DNA of 33,009 bases, taken from the NCBI GenBank assembly GCA_014238535.1, contig JABAAW010000013.1:1-33009 (forward strand). The letters run 5' to 3'. Every line of letters begins with the position of its first letter. The first letter of the stretch is position 1. The notes beneath the pieces are model-generated. The model saw only the letters and a program-made list of their open reading frames with translations, ran no database searches and had not been told where the DNA came from. This DNA is from Alphaproteobacteria bacterium (GTDB taxonomy: Bacteria; Pseudomonadota; Alphaproteobacteria; JABAAW01). The translations under genes were made by a program, and so were the position numbers. This document shows positions 23,472 through 31,326 of the stretch, piece after piece.

Positions 23472-26400
23472 GTGAACCTAGTTGAGACCGGAGTTGCGCG
23501 TGGACGGACGGTTATCTGTAGTTTTTTTCTTTTAATTTTTGCAGGTTTAGTCGCCTACGTCGACATCCCAAAGGAATCGTCGCCGGATATCAATATTCCG
23601 ACTTTATATGTTTTGCTTAACTTATCTGGAGTTTCGCCTGAGGATTCGGAGCGTCTGCTAGTACGCCCTATCGAGGAGGAGGTTAAGGGTATTGAGGGCG
23701 TTAAAGAGATAACGTCTACCGCCTACCAAGGTGGAGGTAGCGTAGTGCTGGAATTCACGGCGGGGTTTGATTCTGATAAAGCCCTTACGGATGTGCGCGA
23801 GAAGGTAGACGCGGCCCGTTCTGAGTTACCGTCTGAGGCAGACGACCCGTCTGTGCATGAGGTTAACTTCAGTCTTTTTCCTATTTTGTTGGTTGGTATA
23901 TCTGGGGATATTGGTGAGCGTCGTTTGCTCCATATCGCTGAGCGTATTTCGCAAGAGTTGGAGAGTTTGCCGGAAGTTTTGACGGCGAAGGTAGTTGGCA
24001 AGCGAGAGGAGGTAGTAGATTTAGTTATCGACCCTGTTTTGCTAGAGAGTTATTCGATATCGCCAGACCAAGTTTTACGCTCGGTGCAGCGTTCTAATTT
24101 ATTGGTAGCGGCTGGCGCGTTAGAGAGTTCTCGAGGTCGTTTTGCGGTGAAGGTACCTGGCTTGATAGAAACGATCGAAGACTTGAAGACTCTTCCATTG
24201 ATCGCGTCTGATGACTCGGTTGTTACTTTAGGTGACATTGCGGATATTCGTCGTACCTTTAAGGATAATGTTTCGTATGCGCGCCTTGATGGCAATCCGT
24301 CTTTGATTATCGAGTTAGTCAAGCGTAGTGGTGAGAACATCATCGATACGGTCGACAAGGCGAAGGCTGTTATTGAGGATGAAAAGAAATTACTCGACAA
24401 GAAGATTAAGATCACCTACTCGCAAGACAACTCGGTTAGCGTTCGCAGTCGGCTTAGCGATTTACAGAACAATGTTATCAGTGCGGTATTGCTGGTTATG
24501 ATAGTTGTTTTGGCGGCATTGGGTTTGCGAGCGGCGACTCTGGTAGGAGTTACGATACCTGGTTCATTTCTCACGGGAGTTTTGCTTCTCTATAGTTCTG
24601 GCTATACGGTTAATATGGTTGTGCTTTTTGGTTTGACGATGGCGGTAGGCATGCTAGTTGATGGCGCGATTGTGGTTAGCGAGTATGCTGAGCGTAAGTT
24701 AGCGGAGGGTTTGGACCGCCATACTGCGTATGTTTTAGCTGCTCGTAGGATGGCTTGGCCTATCAGTGCTTCGACGATGACGACGCTTGCTGCGTTTACG
24801 CCGTTACTTTTTTGGCCTGGTATTGTTGGAGAGTTTATGAAGTTTTTACCGATCACGCTTATTTTCACTTTATCGGCTTCATTAGTTATGGCGCTTTTTT
24901 TCATGCCTATACTGGGTATTTATTTTTCGGCGATGTTTCGAGTATTTGTAGTTATCATCACGGCGCTATTGTTTAGCAATTTATTTGGTTTTGTGTTTGA
25001 GTTTTTGTGGCTTGATTTTTTTGCGAAATTTGCTTCTTTTGCTGGAATGTTATTTGGCGGTTTTTTTGGTTACCGCAAGGTAGCGCCGTTTTTGATTCGC
25101 CATGCGGACACGGATCGTCAGGGTATAGCGGTTAGCGCAACGGCTAAGAAGGCTAAGGATTCTATTTTGATCGACTTGCGCTCTTTACAAGGCTATTCGT
25201 TGATTTACTTGCGTGTAATTAAGAAGGCTATTTCCTACCCTCGCCGTGTATTGATAGTTGCGTGCTGTGTTTTGTTAGGTTCTTGGGCTATCTATGGAGT
25301 TTTTGGTAAGGGTGTAGAATTTTTTCCGAACATAGAAGCGGACAACGCGGCGTTTTTGATTCACGCGCGAGGTAATTTGTCTGTTGACGAGCGTGACTTT
25401 TTGGTTCGTCAGGTTGAGGATAGGATACTGGATAGGGCGTTGCGCACTGGTGAGATAGCGGCGGTTTTTTCCTCTAGCGGAATTAGTAGTTCGCGCGATG
25501 ACAGCGGTGCGCAGGATATCATCGGTCGAGTTAGGATTGAGTTTTCGGATTGGGAGACAAGGCGGCCGGTATCGGAGATAGTGCATGAGATTCGCTCGAG
25601 CATGGATAGTTTGGCTGGTATTTATGTAGAGCCATCGGTTGCTCGCACGGGTCCTCCGCGCGGCAAGCCGATTCACCTAGAGATCAGTTCTACGCAGGGA
25701 GCGCTCCTTCAGCCTAGTTTGCATATTATGCGTAAGTATCTAGAGACTGTCGATGGCGTTATTGATATCGAAGATAACGCCTCCTTGCCAGGCATCGAGT
25801 GGCGATTGGACATTGATCGTGCGCAAGCTTTGAAGTTTGGTACGGATGTTTCGACTTTGGGAGATTTTGTGAGATTAGTTACGAATGGTTTGAAGATCAG
25901 CACCTATAGGCCGGATGATAGCGAGGATGAGGTTGACATAATGATGCGAGTTCCAAAGAGTTATCGTAGCATCACGCAGCTAGATAGGCTACGCATCACG
26001 ACTTCGGACGGTGAGGTGCCGGTCAGCAATTTTGTTGACCGTTCGCCCTATCCTGTTACGGGTAATATTAATCGTAGTGATCAGCATCGGATATTGACTT
26101 TGAAGGCGGATGTTGAGGAAGGTGTTTTAGCGGACGATGTTCTGCAAGGAATAAAAGAGGCTCTCCCTAGTTTAGGTTTGGATAGTTCGATCAATGTAGA
26201 TTTTCGTGGTCAGGACGAGGATCAGAAAGAAGCGAGTTCTTTTCTCACGCGAGCTTTTGCGATAGCACTTTTTATTATGGGATTAATTTTATTGACGCAG
26301 TTTAATTCATTTTACCAATGCTTATTAATTCTATCGACGGTTGTCATGTCTACGATAGGAGTTTTTTGGGGATTGTTACTTACGCAACAGCCGTTTGGCA

Positions 26401-26876
26401 TAGTAATGTCTGGAATAGGTGTTATTGCATTAGCGGGTATAGTTGTAAATAACAACATAGTTTTAATAGATACATTTAACAGTATTTACCGTCATACTGG
26501 TGACTTGCGTTTATCGATTTTACAAACTGGTGCGCAGCGTCTTCGTCCTGTTTTACTTACGACGGCGACGACGGTATTGGGTTTGCTGCCGCTTGTTTTG
26601 ACGATGAATTTGGATGTATTGAATCGTCAAATTGAGATAGGAGGTCCTTCGTCGCAGTTATGGCAACAGCTTTCGACGGCGATAGTATTTGGTTTAGTTT
26701 TTTCGACTGTATTGACTTTGATTGTAACGCCTTCGGCTTTGATGCTTGTTGAGAGCGGTCGTTTACGCAAAGGTATGCGCGATGGTTCGCTTAAGGGTAG
26801 TGCTGGCAGAGGTTCTGGCTTGCCTGCAAAATCTTCTCCTGGTAGACGCAAGCTTAGCGATTTAGTCAGGAACTAG
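23472..26876 (+). CDS. RND efflux pump, inner-membrane permease
   Basis: A proton-driven AcrB/MexB-superfamily transporter of 1134 residues (usual about 1020-1050). A first helix (about 12-30) is followed by a large periplasmic part, helices 2-6 (about 332-485), a second periplasmic part and helices from about 925 on. The proton-relay position in helix 4 has a single Asp, Asp397, in VGMLVDGAIVVSE; AcrB has two. Helix 10 has GIGVIALAGIVVNNNIVLID. The extra length is largely a hydrophobic insertion at about 488-533 plus a basic linker, where other pumps have a short cytoplasmic loop. The C-terminal tail is basic. Start is GTG, six bases after the adaptor stop. No outer-membrane channel gene lies nearby; substrate unknown. 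Confidence 0.93.
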   Translation: MNLVETGVARGRTVICSFFLLIFAGLVAYVDIPKESSPDINIPTLYVLLNLSGVSPEDSERLLVRPIEEEVKGIEGVKEITSTAYQGGGSVVLEFTAGFDSDKALTDVREKVDAARSELPSEADDPSVHEVNFSLFPILLVGISGDIGERRLLHIAERISQELESLPEVLTAKVVGKREEVVDLVIDPVLLESYSISPDQVLRSVQRSNLLVAAGALESSRGRFAVKVPGLIETIEDLKTLPLIASDDSVVTLGDIADIRRTFKDNVSYARLDGNPSLIIELVKRSGENIIDTVDKAKAVIEDEKKLLDKKIKITYSQDNSVSVRSRLSDLQNNVISAVLLVMIVVLAALGLRAATLVGVTIPGSFLTGVLLLYSSGYTVNMVVLFGLTMAVGMLVDGAIVVSEYAERKLAEGLDRHTAYVLAARRMAWPISASTMTTLAAFTPLLFWPGIVGEFMKFLPITLIFTLSASLVMALFFMPILGIYFSAMFRVFVVIITALLFSNLFGFVFEFLWLDFFAKFASFAGMLFGGFFGYRKVAPFLIRHADTDRQGIAVSATAKKAKDSILIDLRSLQGYSLIYLRVIKKAISYPRRVLIVACCVLLGSWAIYGVFGKGVEFFPNIEADNAAFLIHARGNLSVDERDFLVRQVEDRILDRALRTGEIAAVFSSSGISSSRDDSGAQDIIGRVRIEFSDWETRRPVSEIVHEIRSSMDSLAGIYVEPSVARTGPPRGKPIHLEISSTQGALLQPSLHIMRKYLETVDGVIDIEDNASLPGIEWRLDIDRAQALKFGTDVSTLGDFVRLVTNGLKISTYRPDDSEDEVDIMMRVPKSYRSITQLDRLRITTSDGEVPVSNFVDRSPYPVTGNINRSDQHRILTLKADVEEGVLADDVLQGIKEALPSLGLDSSINVDFRGQDEDQKEASSFLTRAFAIALFIMGLILLTQFNSFYQCLLILSTVVMSTIGVFWGLLLTQQPFGIVMSGIGVIALAGIVVNNNIVLIDTFNSIYRHTGDLRLSILQTGAQRLRPVLLTTATTVLGLLPLVLTMNLDVLNRQIEIGGPSSQLWQQLSTAIVFGLVFSTVLTLIVTPSALMLVESGRLRKGMRDGSLKGSAGRGSGLPAKSSPGRRKLSDLVRN

Positions 26877-26911
26877 CTATATTTAACCGCCTTTAGTGGG
26901 TATATCTGACT

Positions 26912-27037
26912 ATGAAGTGGTTTAAGGTACTTTTGATTATTACTTCTGTAGCTTCTTTGCTTCTTGTAGCAGTACCACTGGTAGCTGTTCTGTATGTGGT
27001 TTATCTTTTAATTAAGGTTGTTACTTCGTTGCCATGA
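26912..27037 (+). CDS. 41-residue single-helix membrane protein (possible RND pump accessory)
   Basis: A short ORF 35 bases after the RND permease, on the same strand. It opens MKWFK, continues with about 30 hydrophobic residues containing one Pro (Pro22, in VAVPLVAVL), has a Lys near the end and stops at TGA. This is the composition of a genuine one-helix membrane protein. E. coli AcrZ, 49 residues, is a single helix kinked at a Pro that binds AcrB; position and design here are similar. The ribosome site is poor, so expression is not assured. Function is inference from context. Confidence 0.45.
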   Translation: MKWFKVLLIITSVASLLLVAVPLVAVLYVVYLLIKVVTSLP

Positions 27038-27049
27038 TTATATTTTAAC

Positions 27050-27076
27050 AAGTGTGCTACTATGAGGCGCTTTTTT
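27050..27076 (+). terminator. weak terminator candidate after the RND genes
   Basis: A 6-pair stem with two G-U pairs (27050-27055 with 27067-27072) runs into a T-run (27071-27076), just before the oppositely oriented tRNA gene. The stem is weak. Confidence 0.3.
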
Positions 27077-27079
27077 GAT

Positions 27080-27166
27080 TGGTGCCCAGGAGAAGACTTG
27101 AACTTCCACGAGGTTTCCCTCACAGGTATCTGAAACCTGCGCGTCTACCGATTCCGCCACCTGGGC
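27080..27166 (-). tRNA. tRNA-Leu (anticodon CAG), CCA encoded
   Basis: Read on the - strand, the acceptor arms GCCCAGG and CCTGGGC pair over all seven bases, followed by discriminator A and an encoded CCA (27080-27082). The anticodon stem CAGGT/ACCTG encloses the 7-base loop TTCAGAT, giving anticodon CAG (27130-27132). A long variable arm (TGAGGGAAACCTCG) and the T-loop GTTCAAGTC fit a class II leucine tRNA. It reads CUG codons. Confidence 0.97.
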
Positions 27167-27226
27167 TTATGCTGTTGTTTGGTTTGTGTTAATTGGTTGA
27201 TGCTTTTTTGCATGCTTGAGTTGTGA

Positions 27227-27255
27227 ATTTTCGCGCGCTGTATGTTTTTTGTCAA
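27227..27255 (-). promoter_or_regulatory. candidate promoter for tRNA-Leu
   Basis: On the - strand a perfect TTGACA (27250-27255) is followed after 17 bases by GAAAAT (27227-27232). It lies between the uppP stop and the tRNA, about 60 bases before the tRNA 5' end, so the tRNA is probably transcribed on its own. Confidence 0.6.
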
Positions 27256-27278
27256 GTATGTATGGCTAGATATGAGAG

Positions 27279-28127
27279 TTATGAGTTAGCGACGACTATG
27301 ATTACAACGAGCCCTAGTGCTATTCGGTATATTACGAATGGTTTGACGCCGATGCGCGAGATTGCACGCATGAACAGGACGAGCGCGATGCTGGATACGA
27401 AGAACGAGATTACTGCGGCGAGCATGAATTGCTGTAGTGCTTGCGCTTGTAACAGACTGCTTTCTGCGTTTAGCGAGGAGTTTATTTCTATTATTCCAAG
27501 TATGCTTGCGCCGGTGAGCGCGGGTAGAGCGGTTAGTATTGCGAGTCTTGCGGCTTGCTTGCGAGAGAGTCCGTATATTAGGGCTATAGTCATCACGACG
27601 CCTGCGCGCGATGCGCCTGGGATTAGCGCCGCGAAGCATTGGCATAGACCTACGCCTAGCATTGCGAGCAGGTTTAGGTTTTCGATATTTTTTTTACGAT
27701 TGTTGTTATTAGTATTTTGTTTAACGTCTGCTGCTAGCAAGAGAGTTGCGCATACGATGGATGTTATGGCGATTGTGATTGGGTTTCGAGGCAGTTCTTC
27801 GAGCGTATTTGTTTGCGCGATAGCAGCGCCTAGTAGTACGAGAGGAATAGTAGCGATTACGATTCGCATTAGTAGTCTTGCATTTTTTGTTTTATTTTTT
27901 TTACACGCTAGGTCTTTCGCGCCTACTAGTAGATTGCGCCACTCGCTATGGAAGAATATTAGCAAAGCTAGCAGACTCCCGCTGTGTAACGCGGTATCAA
28001 GCAGCACGCTATGGCTTCCGCCTACGAATATGAATGAGTAAAGAGTAGCGTGCGCGCTCGAGCTTATTGGCAAGAATTCGGTTATGCCCTGTATTATGGC
28101 GAGAGCGCTGATTTCGATGCTTGTCAC
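27279..28127 (-). CDS. uppP: undecaprenyl-diphosphate phosphatase
   Basis: UppP (BacA) removes a phosphate from undecaprenyl diphosphate, recycling the lipid carrier for peptidoglycan and other envelope polymers; it also gives bacitracin tolerance. The 282-residue multi-helix protein has the two signature blocks: IIQGITEFLPISSSAH with Glu17 and His26, and IPGASRAGVVMT near residue 170-182, each with conserved Ser/Arg residues. A basic Asn-rich loop (KQNTNNNNRKKN) lies near residue 136-148. Start is GTG with AGGA just upstream. The end is followed by the tRNA-Leu promoter. Confidence 0.95.
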   Translation of the reverse strand: MTSIEISALAIIQGITEFLPISSSAHATLYSFIFVGGSHSVLLDTALHSGSLLALLIFFHSEWRNLLVGAKDLACKKNKTKNARLLMRIVIATIPLVLLGAAIAQTNTLEELPRNPITIAITSIVCATLLLAADVKQNTNNNNRKKNIENLNLLAMLGVGLCQCFAALIPGASRAGVVMTIALIYGLSRKQAARLAILTALPALTGASILGIIEINSSLNAESSLLQAQALQQFMLAAVISFFVSSIALVLFMRAISRIGVKPFVIYRIALGLVVIIVVANS

Positions 28128-28180
28128 TTATCCTACTGCTTTTTATTTTGCTGATATGTGCGAATTTTTCACTGAGAGTT

Positions 28181-28216
28181 CTCTACGCTATAGCGCGCGC
28201 GCCTAATAGTGTAGAG
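28181..28216. other. imperfect hairpin in the uppP-MFS intergenic region
   Basis: A 10-base inverted repeat with one G-U pair (28181-28190 with 28207-28216) around a 16-base loop rich in alternating GC. It lies between divergent genes, so it could be an operator or part of an MFS leader. No T-run follows. Confidence 0.45.
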
Positions 28217-28239
28217 TAGTTAGCAGTGTATGGTAGTTT

Positions 28240-28263
28240 TCTTACGCCTGTAAGAGATTTTTT
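28240..28263 (+). terminator. small intrinsic-terminator-like element upstream of the MFS gene
   Basis: A 6-base stem with a 4-base loop (28240-28255), two bases, then six T (28258-28263), oriented on the + strand, 67 bases before the MFS start. It could end antisense transcription or act as an attenuator in an MFS leader. The stem is short. Confidence 0.35.
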
Positions 28264-28330
28264 CTAGCGTTTGGCGCATAAGGCTTTAGAGAGCGATATT
28301 GCGCGTATAAGATTAGTTTAGGTTTTTTTT

Positions 28331-29581
28331 ATGAAGATATTGACGATGCGCTCGTGCCTTCCGATATTGCTTTTGACGATGTCTGCGCAGGGAGTAGCGG
28401 GTTGGGCTAGTTTTTTTCTATCGCCTGCTTCGCGCGAGGTTGCGACGACACTAGGCTTGCCATTTTCGTGGATTGGCTGGCAGGTAGGCTCTGTTTATGG
28501 CTCGACATTGATTGGCTGCTTATTTGCGGGTCGAGTTATCGACCGTATCGGAGCTTTGCGTGGCTTGCAGTTATCTATGCTTTTGACGATTTTGGGAGCG
28601 ATTCTCGCGGTTATTTTTGCGAGAAGTTCGCTTGGAGTACTTTTTATGTTTGTGGGCAGTATATTTATCGGCTTTGGCTACTCGCTGACGAATCCTTCTT
28701 CGTCTGAGTTGTTAATGCTATTTTCGGGCAAGCGCGGAGGCTTGATTTTTTCAATTAAACAATCGAGCGTTCCTCTTGGATTAGTAGTTGCTGGTTTAGC
28801 GACGCCGCTTTGTACGAAGTATTGGGGCTGGCAGAGTTGCGTTATACCGCTTGTTTTGGCGGCATTTTTAAGCATCCTTATGCTTGAGTTTGCGCGTTCG
28901 CGTTTATCGCGCACGAGGTCGAACAAGGACCGTGAGCGGCGGCTAGTTCCTTCTAGTATTTCTTTTGCGCCACTACGAGGAGTTTTTCGTCTCTGCAAGA
29001 CTCCGCATTTGTTATGGCTTGCGCTGGCGAGCGTTAGCCTATCGCCGTTGCAGATACTAGTTATGAGTTATACGAGCACTTTTGCTGTTGAGTATCTTGG
29101 ATTTGGTTTACTAGCGGGTGGTTTGCTTTTGAGTTTGTCGCAGGGAGTGACCTTTCTTGCGCGCCCTATCTGGGGTATTTTGAGTGATCGTTACATAGAG
29201 CCGCGCCGCTTGGTTGCGATGATTGCGCTATCGGCTGGATTTTTTTCTGCACTATTGTTGTTTCTCCCAAGGGGAGTAGATTTTCCTATAGCTGCGTTGC
29301 TATTCAGTTTACTTGCTGCTTGTGCGGTTGGTTGGAATGGTCTTTTTATGATGAGCCTAGCTATGTTGAGTAGGACTAGTGCCAGCCGCCCTGATGGCAT
29401 GTCAATTAGCGTTGCGACTTCTTCTGCGCTGGTTTTCACATATGGTTCGTGTTTTGTTGGTCCTGCTTTGGTGCCGGCTTTGCTTGGCTTGGTAGGGGAT
29501 TATGCGAATGTTTTTGCTTTGTATGGAGTATGCGGTTCTGCGGCGGCGGTTTATTGCTTGCGAAGATCGTGGCGTAGCTAG
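28331..29581 (+). CDS. MFS family transporter
   Basis: A 416-residue inner-membrane protein with about 12 hydrophobic segments split by a basic central loop (RSRLSRTRSNKDRERR, about residues 194-209), the usual two-domain plan of the major facilitator superfamily. After helix 2, GRVIDRIGALRGLQL is the family's loop 2-3 motif; the equivalent in the second half is RPIWGILSDRYIEPRRLV. Helix 4-5 carries GFGYSLTNPSSSELLM. The sequence does not point to a substrate; organic anion or CynX-like transporters are possible. The start is ATG with only AGG upstream. It seems monocistronic, with a hairpin directly after the stop. Confidence 0.88.
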   Translation: MKILTMRSCLPILLLTMSAQGVAGWASFFLSPASREVATTLGLPFSWIGWQVGSVYGSTLIGCLFAGRVIDRIGALRGLQLSMLLTILGAILAVIFARSSLGVLFMFVGSIFIGFGYSLTNPSSSELLMLFSGKRGGLIFSIKQSSVPLGLVVAGLATPLCTKYWGWQSCVIPLVLAAFLSILMLEFARSRLSRTRSNKDRERRLVPSSISFAPLRGVFRLCKTPHLLWLALASVSLSPLQILVMSYTSTFAVEYLGFGLLAGGLLLSLSQGVTFLARPIWGILSDRYIEPRRLVAMIALSAGFFSALLLFLPRGVDFPIAALLFSLLAACAVGWNGLFMMSLAMLSRTSASRPDGMSISVATSSALVFTYGSCFVGPALVPALLGLVGDYANVFALYGVCGSAAAVYCLRRSWRS

Positions 29582-29611
29582 ACAGATTTTATTATCTGTT
29601 AGTTTTATTTT
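29582..29611 (+). terminator. probable terminator of the MFS gene
   Basis: A 6-base stem (29582-29587 with 29594-29599) with a 6-base loop directly after the stop codon, followed by TAGTTTTATTTT. The short AT-rich stem makes it a moderate candidate. Confidence 0.45.
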
Positions 29612-29630
29612 ATCAGCTATATTGACTTAT

Positions 29631-29659
29631 TTACCACTTGCGAACCTCTTTCTTACAAT
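29631..29659 (+). promoter_or_regulatory. candidate promoter for gltD-gltB
   Basis: TTACCA (29631-29636), a 17-base spacer, and TACAAT (29654-29659), five of six matches to the -10 consensus. The start of transcription would be near 29666, about 150 bases before gltD and just before a 40-codon ORF. Confidence 0.45.
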
Positions 29660-29669
29660 AATTTAAAAT

Positions 29670-29792
29670 ATGCAGCCTATCCTGCAAGATTATTTGTCAA
29701 CATACTTGACGATATATTCTATTGTTAGCTGCTTTTCGATTGCCTGCCTGCTTGCGATTAGCTATGATGCCTGGATGTGCTCGAGGATTTGA
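29670..29792 (+). CDS. possible 40-codon ORF in the gltD leader
   Basis: ATG at 29670 opens a 40-codon frame (MQPILQDYLSTYLT...) with a hydrophobic, Cys-containing middle, ending in TGA 27 bases before gltD. It has no ribosome site, but the candidate promoter would start the mRNA only a few bases before the ATG, so it could be translated leaderless. T-rich DNA here also makes hydrophobic frames likely by chance. Confidence 0.22.
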   Translation: MQPILQDYLSTYLTIYSIVSCFSIACLLAISYDAWMCSRI

Positions 29793-29819
29793 GTTTTTGT
29801 TTGGAAGAGAGGTATTTTG

Positions 29820-31310
29820 ATGCGGGATAGCATGCACAAGTTTACGGAGCTTGGTCAAAGGTTTCCCACGCTACGATCGGCGTCTGAGCGCAGGAATGAC
29901 TTTCACGAGATAGACGGTTTGTTTAGTGCTGAAGAGTTGTGTGAGCAATCGTCTCGTTGCGAGCAGTGCGCGGTGCCTTTTTGCCAGACCTATTGCCCGG
30001 TTGCTAACAATATTCCGGACTGGCTTATGCTGCAGGCTGAGGGTAGCACGCGCGCTGCGTGGGAACGTCTTAGCGAGGTTAACGCGTTGCCTGAGATTTG
30101 CGGTCGAATTTGCCCGCAAGACCGTTTATGCGAGGGTAACTGCGTTTTGGAGCGCGCGGGGCATGGAACGGTTACGATTGGAGCTGTTGAGAAGCATATA
30201 TCGGAGCAAGCGTTTGCTAATGGTTGGGTGCGCCCTATTAGCCCTGAGCGCGAGCGCGGAGTGTCGATAGGTATTGTTGGCTCTGGTCCTGCGGGTTTAT
30301 CGGCTGCTTTGCGCCTACGCGAGCTGGGCTACGGGGTGCATATATATGAAAAGCAGGATCGGGCGGGTGGTTTGCTGATTTATGGTATACCGAACTTTAA
30401 GCTTGCAAAGGAGGTTGTTACGCGCCGAGTTAGTTGGCTAATGGATAGCGGAGTTGAGATTACGCTAAATTGCCGTATTGGTAAGGATAAGAGTTTAGAA
30501 GATTTACGCGAGAAGCATACTGCGGTTTTGCTTGCGACTGGTGTTTATGATGCGCGGCGATTGGGATTGGCAAGCGAGGATGTTTCGGGAGTTATTTCGG
30601 CGTATGGCTATTTGCAACATTCAGATCGCATCTACTTGGGCGACGAGCTTTCTGCGCGGCAGCGTAGCGAGTTATCGGCTCGTGGGCGCAGAGTTGTGGT
30701 TTTGGGTGGTGGTGATACGGCTATGGATTGCGTGCGTACCGCGCAGCGACAAGGAGCGAAATCTGTGTTGTGCCTGTATCGGCGAGATCGCAATTCTATG
30801 CCTGGCTCGCGTCGCGAGGTAGCGAAAGCCGAGGAGGAGGGGGTTGTTTTTCGTTTTTTACGCAATCCATCTTCTATTTTGCTAGATAGTGCTGATGATT
30901 TGCAGGGTGTGCGTGTGCAAAAGATGCGCTTGGCGCAGACTGGAGTTGATGGTCGTGCGCTGTCTGTTGCGATAGCGGGCGAGTATGAGGATATTGCGAG
31001 TGATTTTCTGATAAAGGCGCTTGGCTTCGAGGCGGAGGATTTGCGTAGTGATCTATCGCTCTCGGACTTGGCGGTTACGGATTGGGGAACGATTGTTGTT
31101 TCGAAGCCTAGCATGCATAGTTCGCTGGGAGGTATTTTTGCGGCGGGTGATATTGTGCGTGGCGCGTCATTAGTTGTGTGGGCTGTGCGCGAGGGTATGG
31201 ATGCTGCGCGCGGTATCCATGATTATTTACAAGGAATGGAAGACTTTAGTAATGCTGCCAGCGCTGGAACAGGCGCACGAGAAGTTAGACGAGCGCGCAA
31301 GGTTGCGTAA
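29820..31310 (+). CDS. gltD: glutamate synthase (NADPH), small subunit
   Basis: GltD feeds electrons from NADPH through FAD to the large subunit GltB, which makes two glutamates from glutamine and 2-oxoglutarate. The 496-residue product has the two Cys groups that bind [4Fe-4S] clusters: Cys47, Cys50, Cys55, Cys59 and Cys94, Cys98, Cys104, Cys108. The FAD site is GIVGSGPAGLSAA, the NADPH site VVLGGGDTAMDCVRTA, and the C-terminal FAD motif IFAAGDIVRGASLVVWAV. The ATG at 29820 has GAGAGG 8 bases upstream. The last 20 residues are basic and Ala-rich. gltB starts 16 bases after the stop, so the pair forms an operon in the order gltD-gltB. Confidence 0.96.
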   Translation: MRDSMHKFTELGQRFPTLRSASERRNDFHEIDGLFSAEELCEQSSRCEQCAVPFCQTYCPVANNIPDWLMLQAEGSTRAAWERLSEVNALPEICGRICPQDRLCEGNCVLERAGHGTVTIGAVEKHISEQAFANGWVRPISPERERGVSIGIVGSGPAGLSAALRLRELGYGVHIYEKQDRAGGLLIYGIPNFKLAKEVVTRRVSWLMDSGVEITLNCRIGKDKSLEDLREKHTAVLLATGVYDARRLGLASEDVSGVISAYGYLQHSDRIYLGDELSARQRSELSARGRRVVVLGGGDTAMDCVRTAQRQGAKSVLCLYRRDRNSMPGSRREVAKAEEEGVVFRFLRNPSSILLDSADDLQGVRVQKMRLAQTGVDGRALSVAIAGEYEDIASDFLIKALGFEAEDLRSDLSLSDLAVTDWGTIVVSKPSMHSSLGGIFAAGDIVRGASLVVWAVREGMDAARGIHDYLQGMEDFSNAASAGTGAREVRRARKVA

Positions 31311-31326
31311 TGGGCAAGGTTATGTA

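Noticed and set aside
27223-28041. A 272-codon + strand frame opposite uppP
   Set aside because: uppP on the other strand has clear family motifs; this frame shows none and is its antisense shadow.
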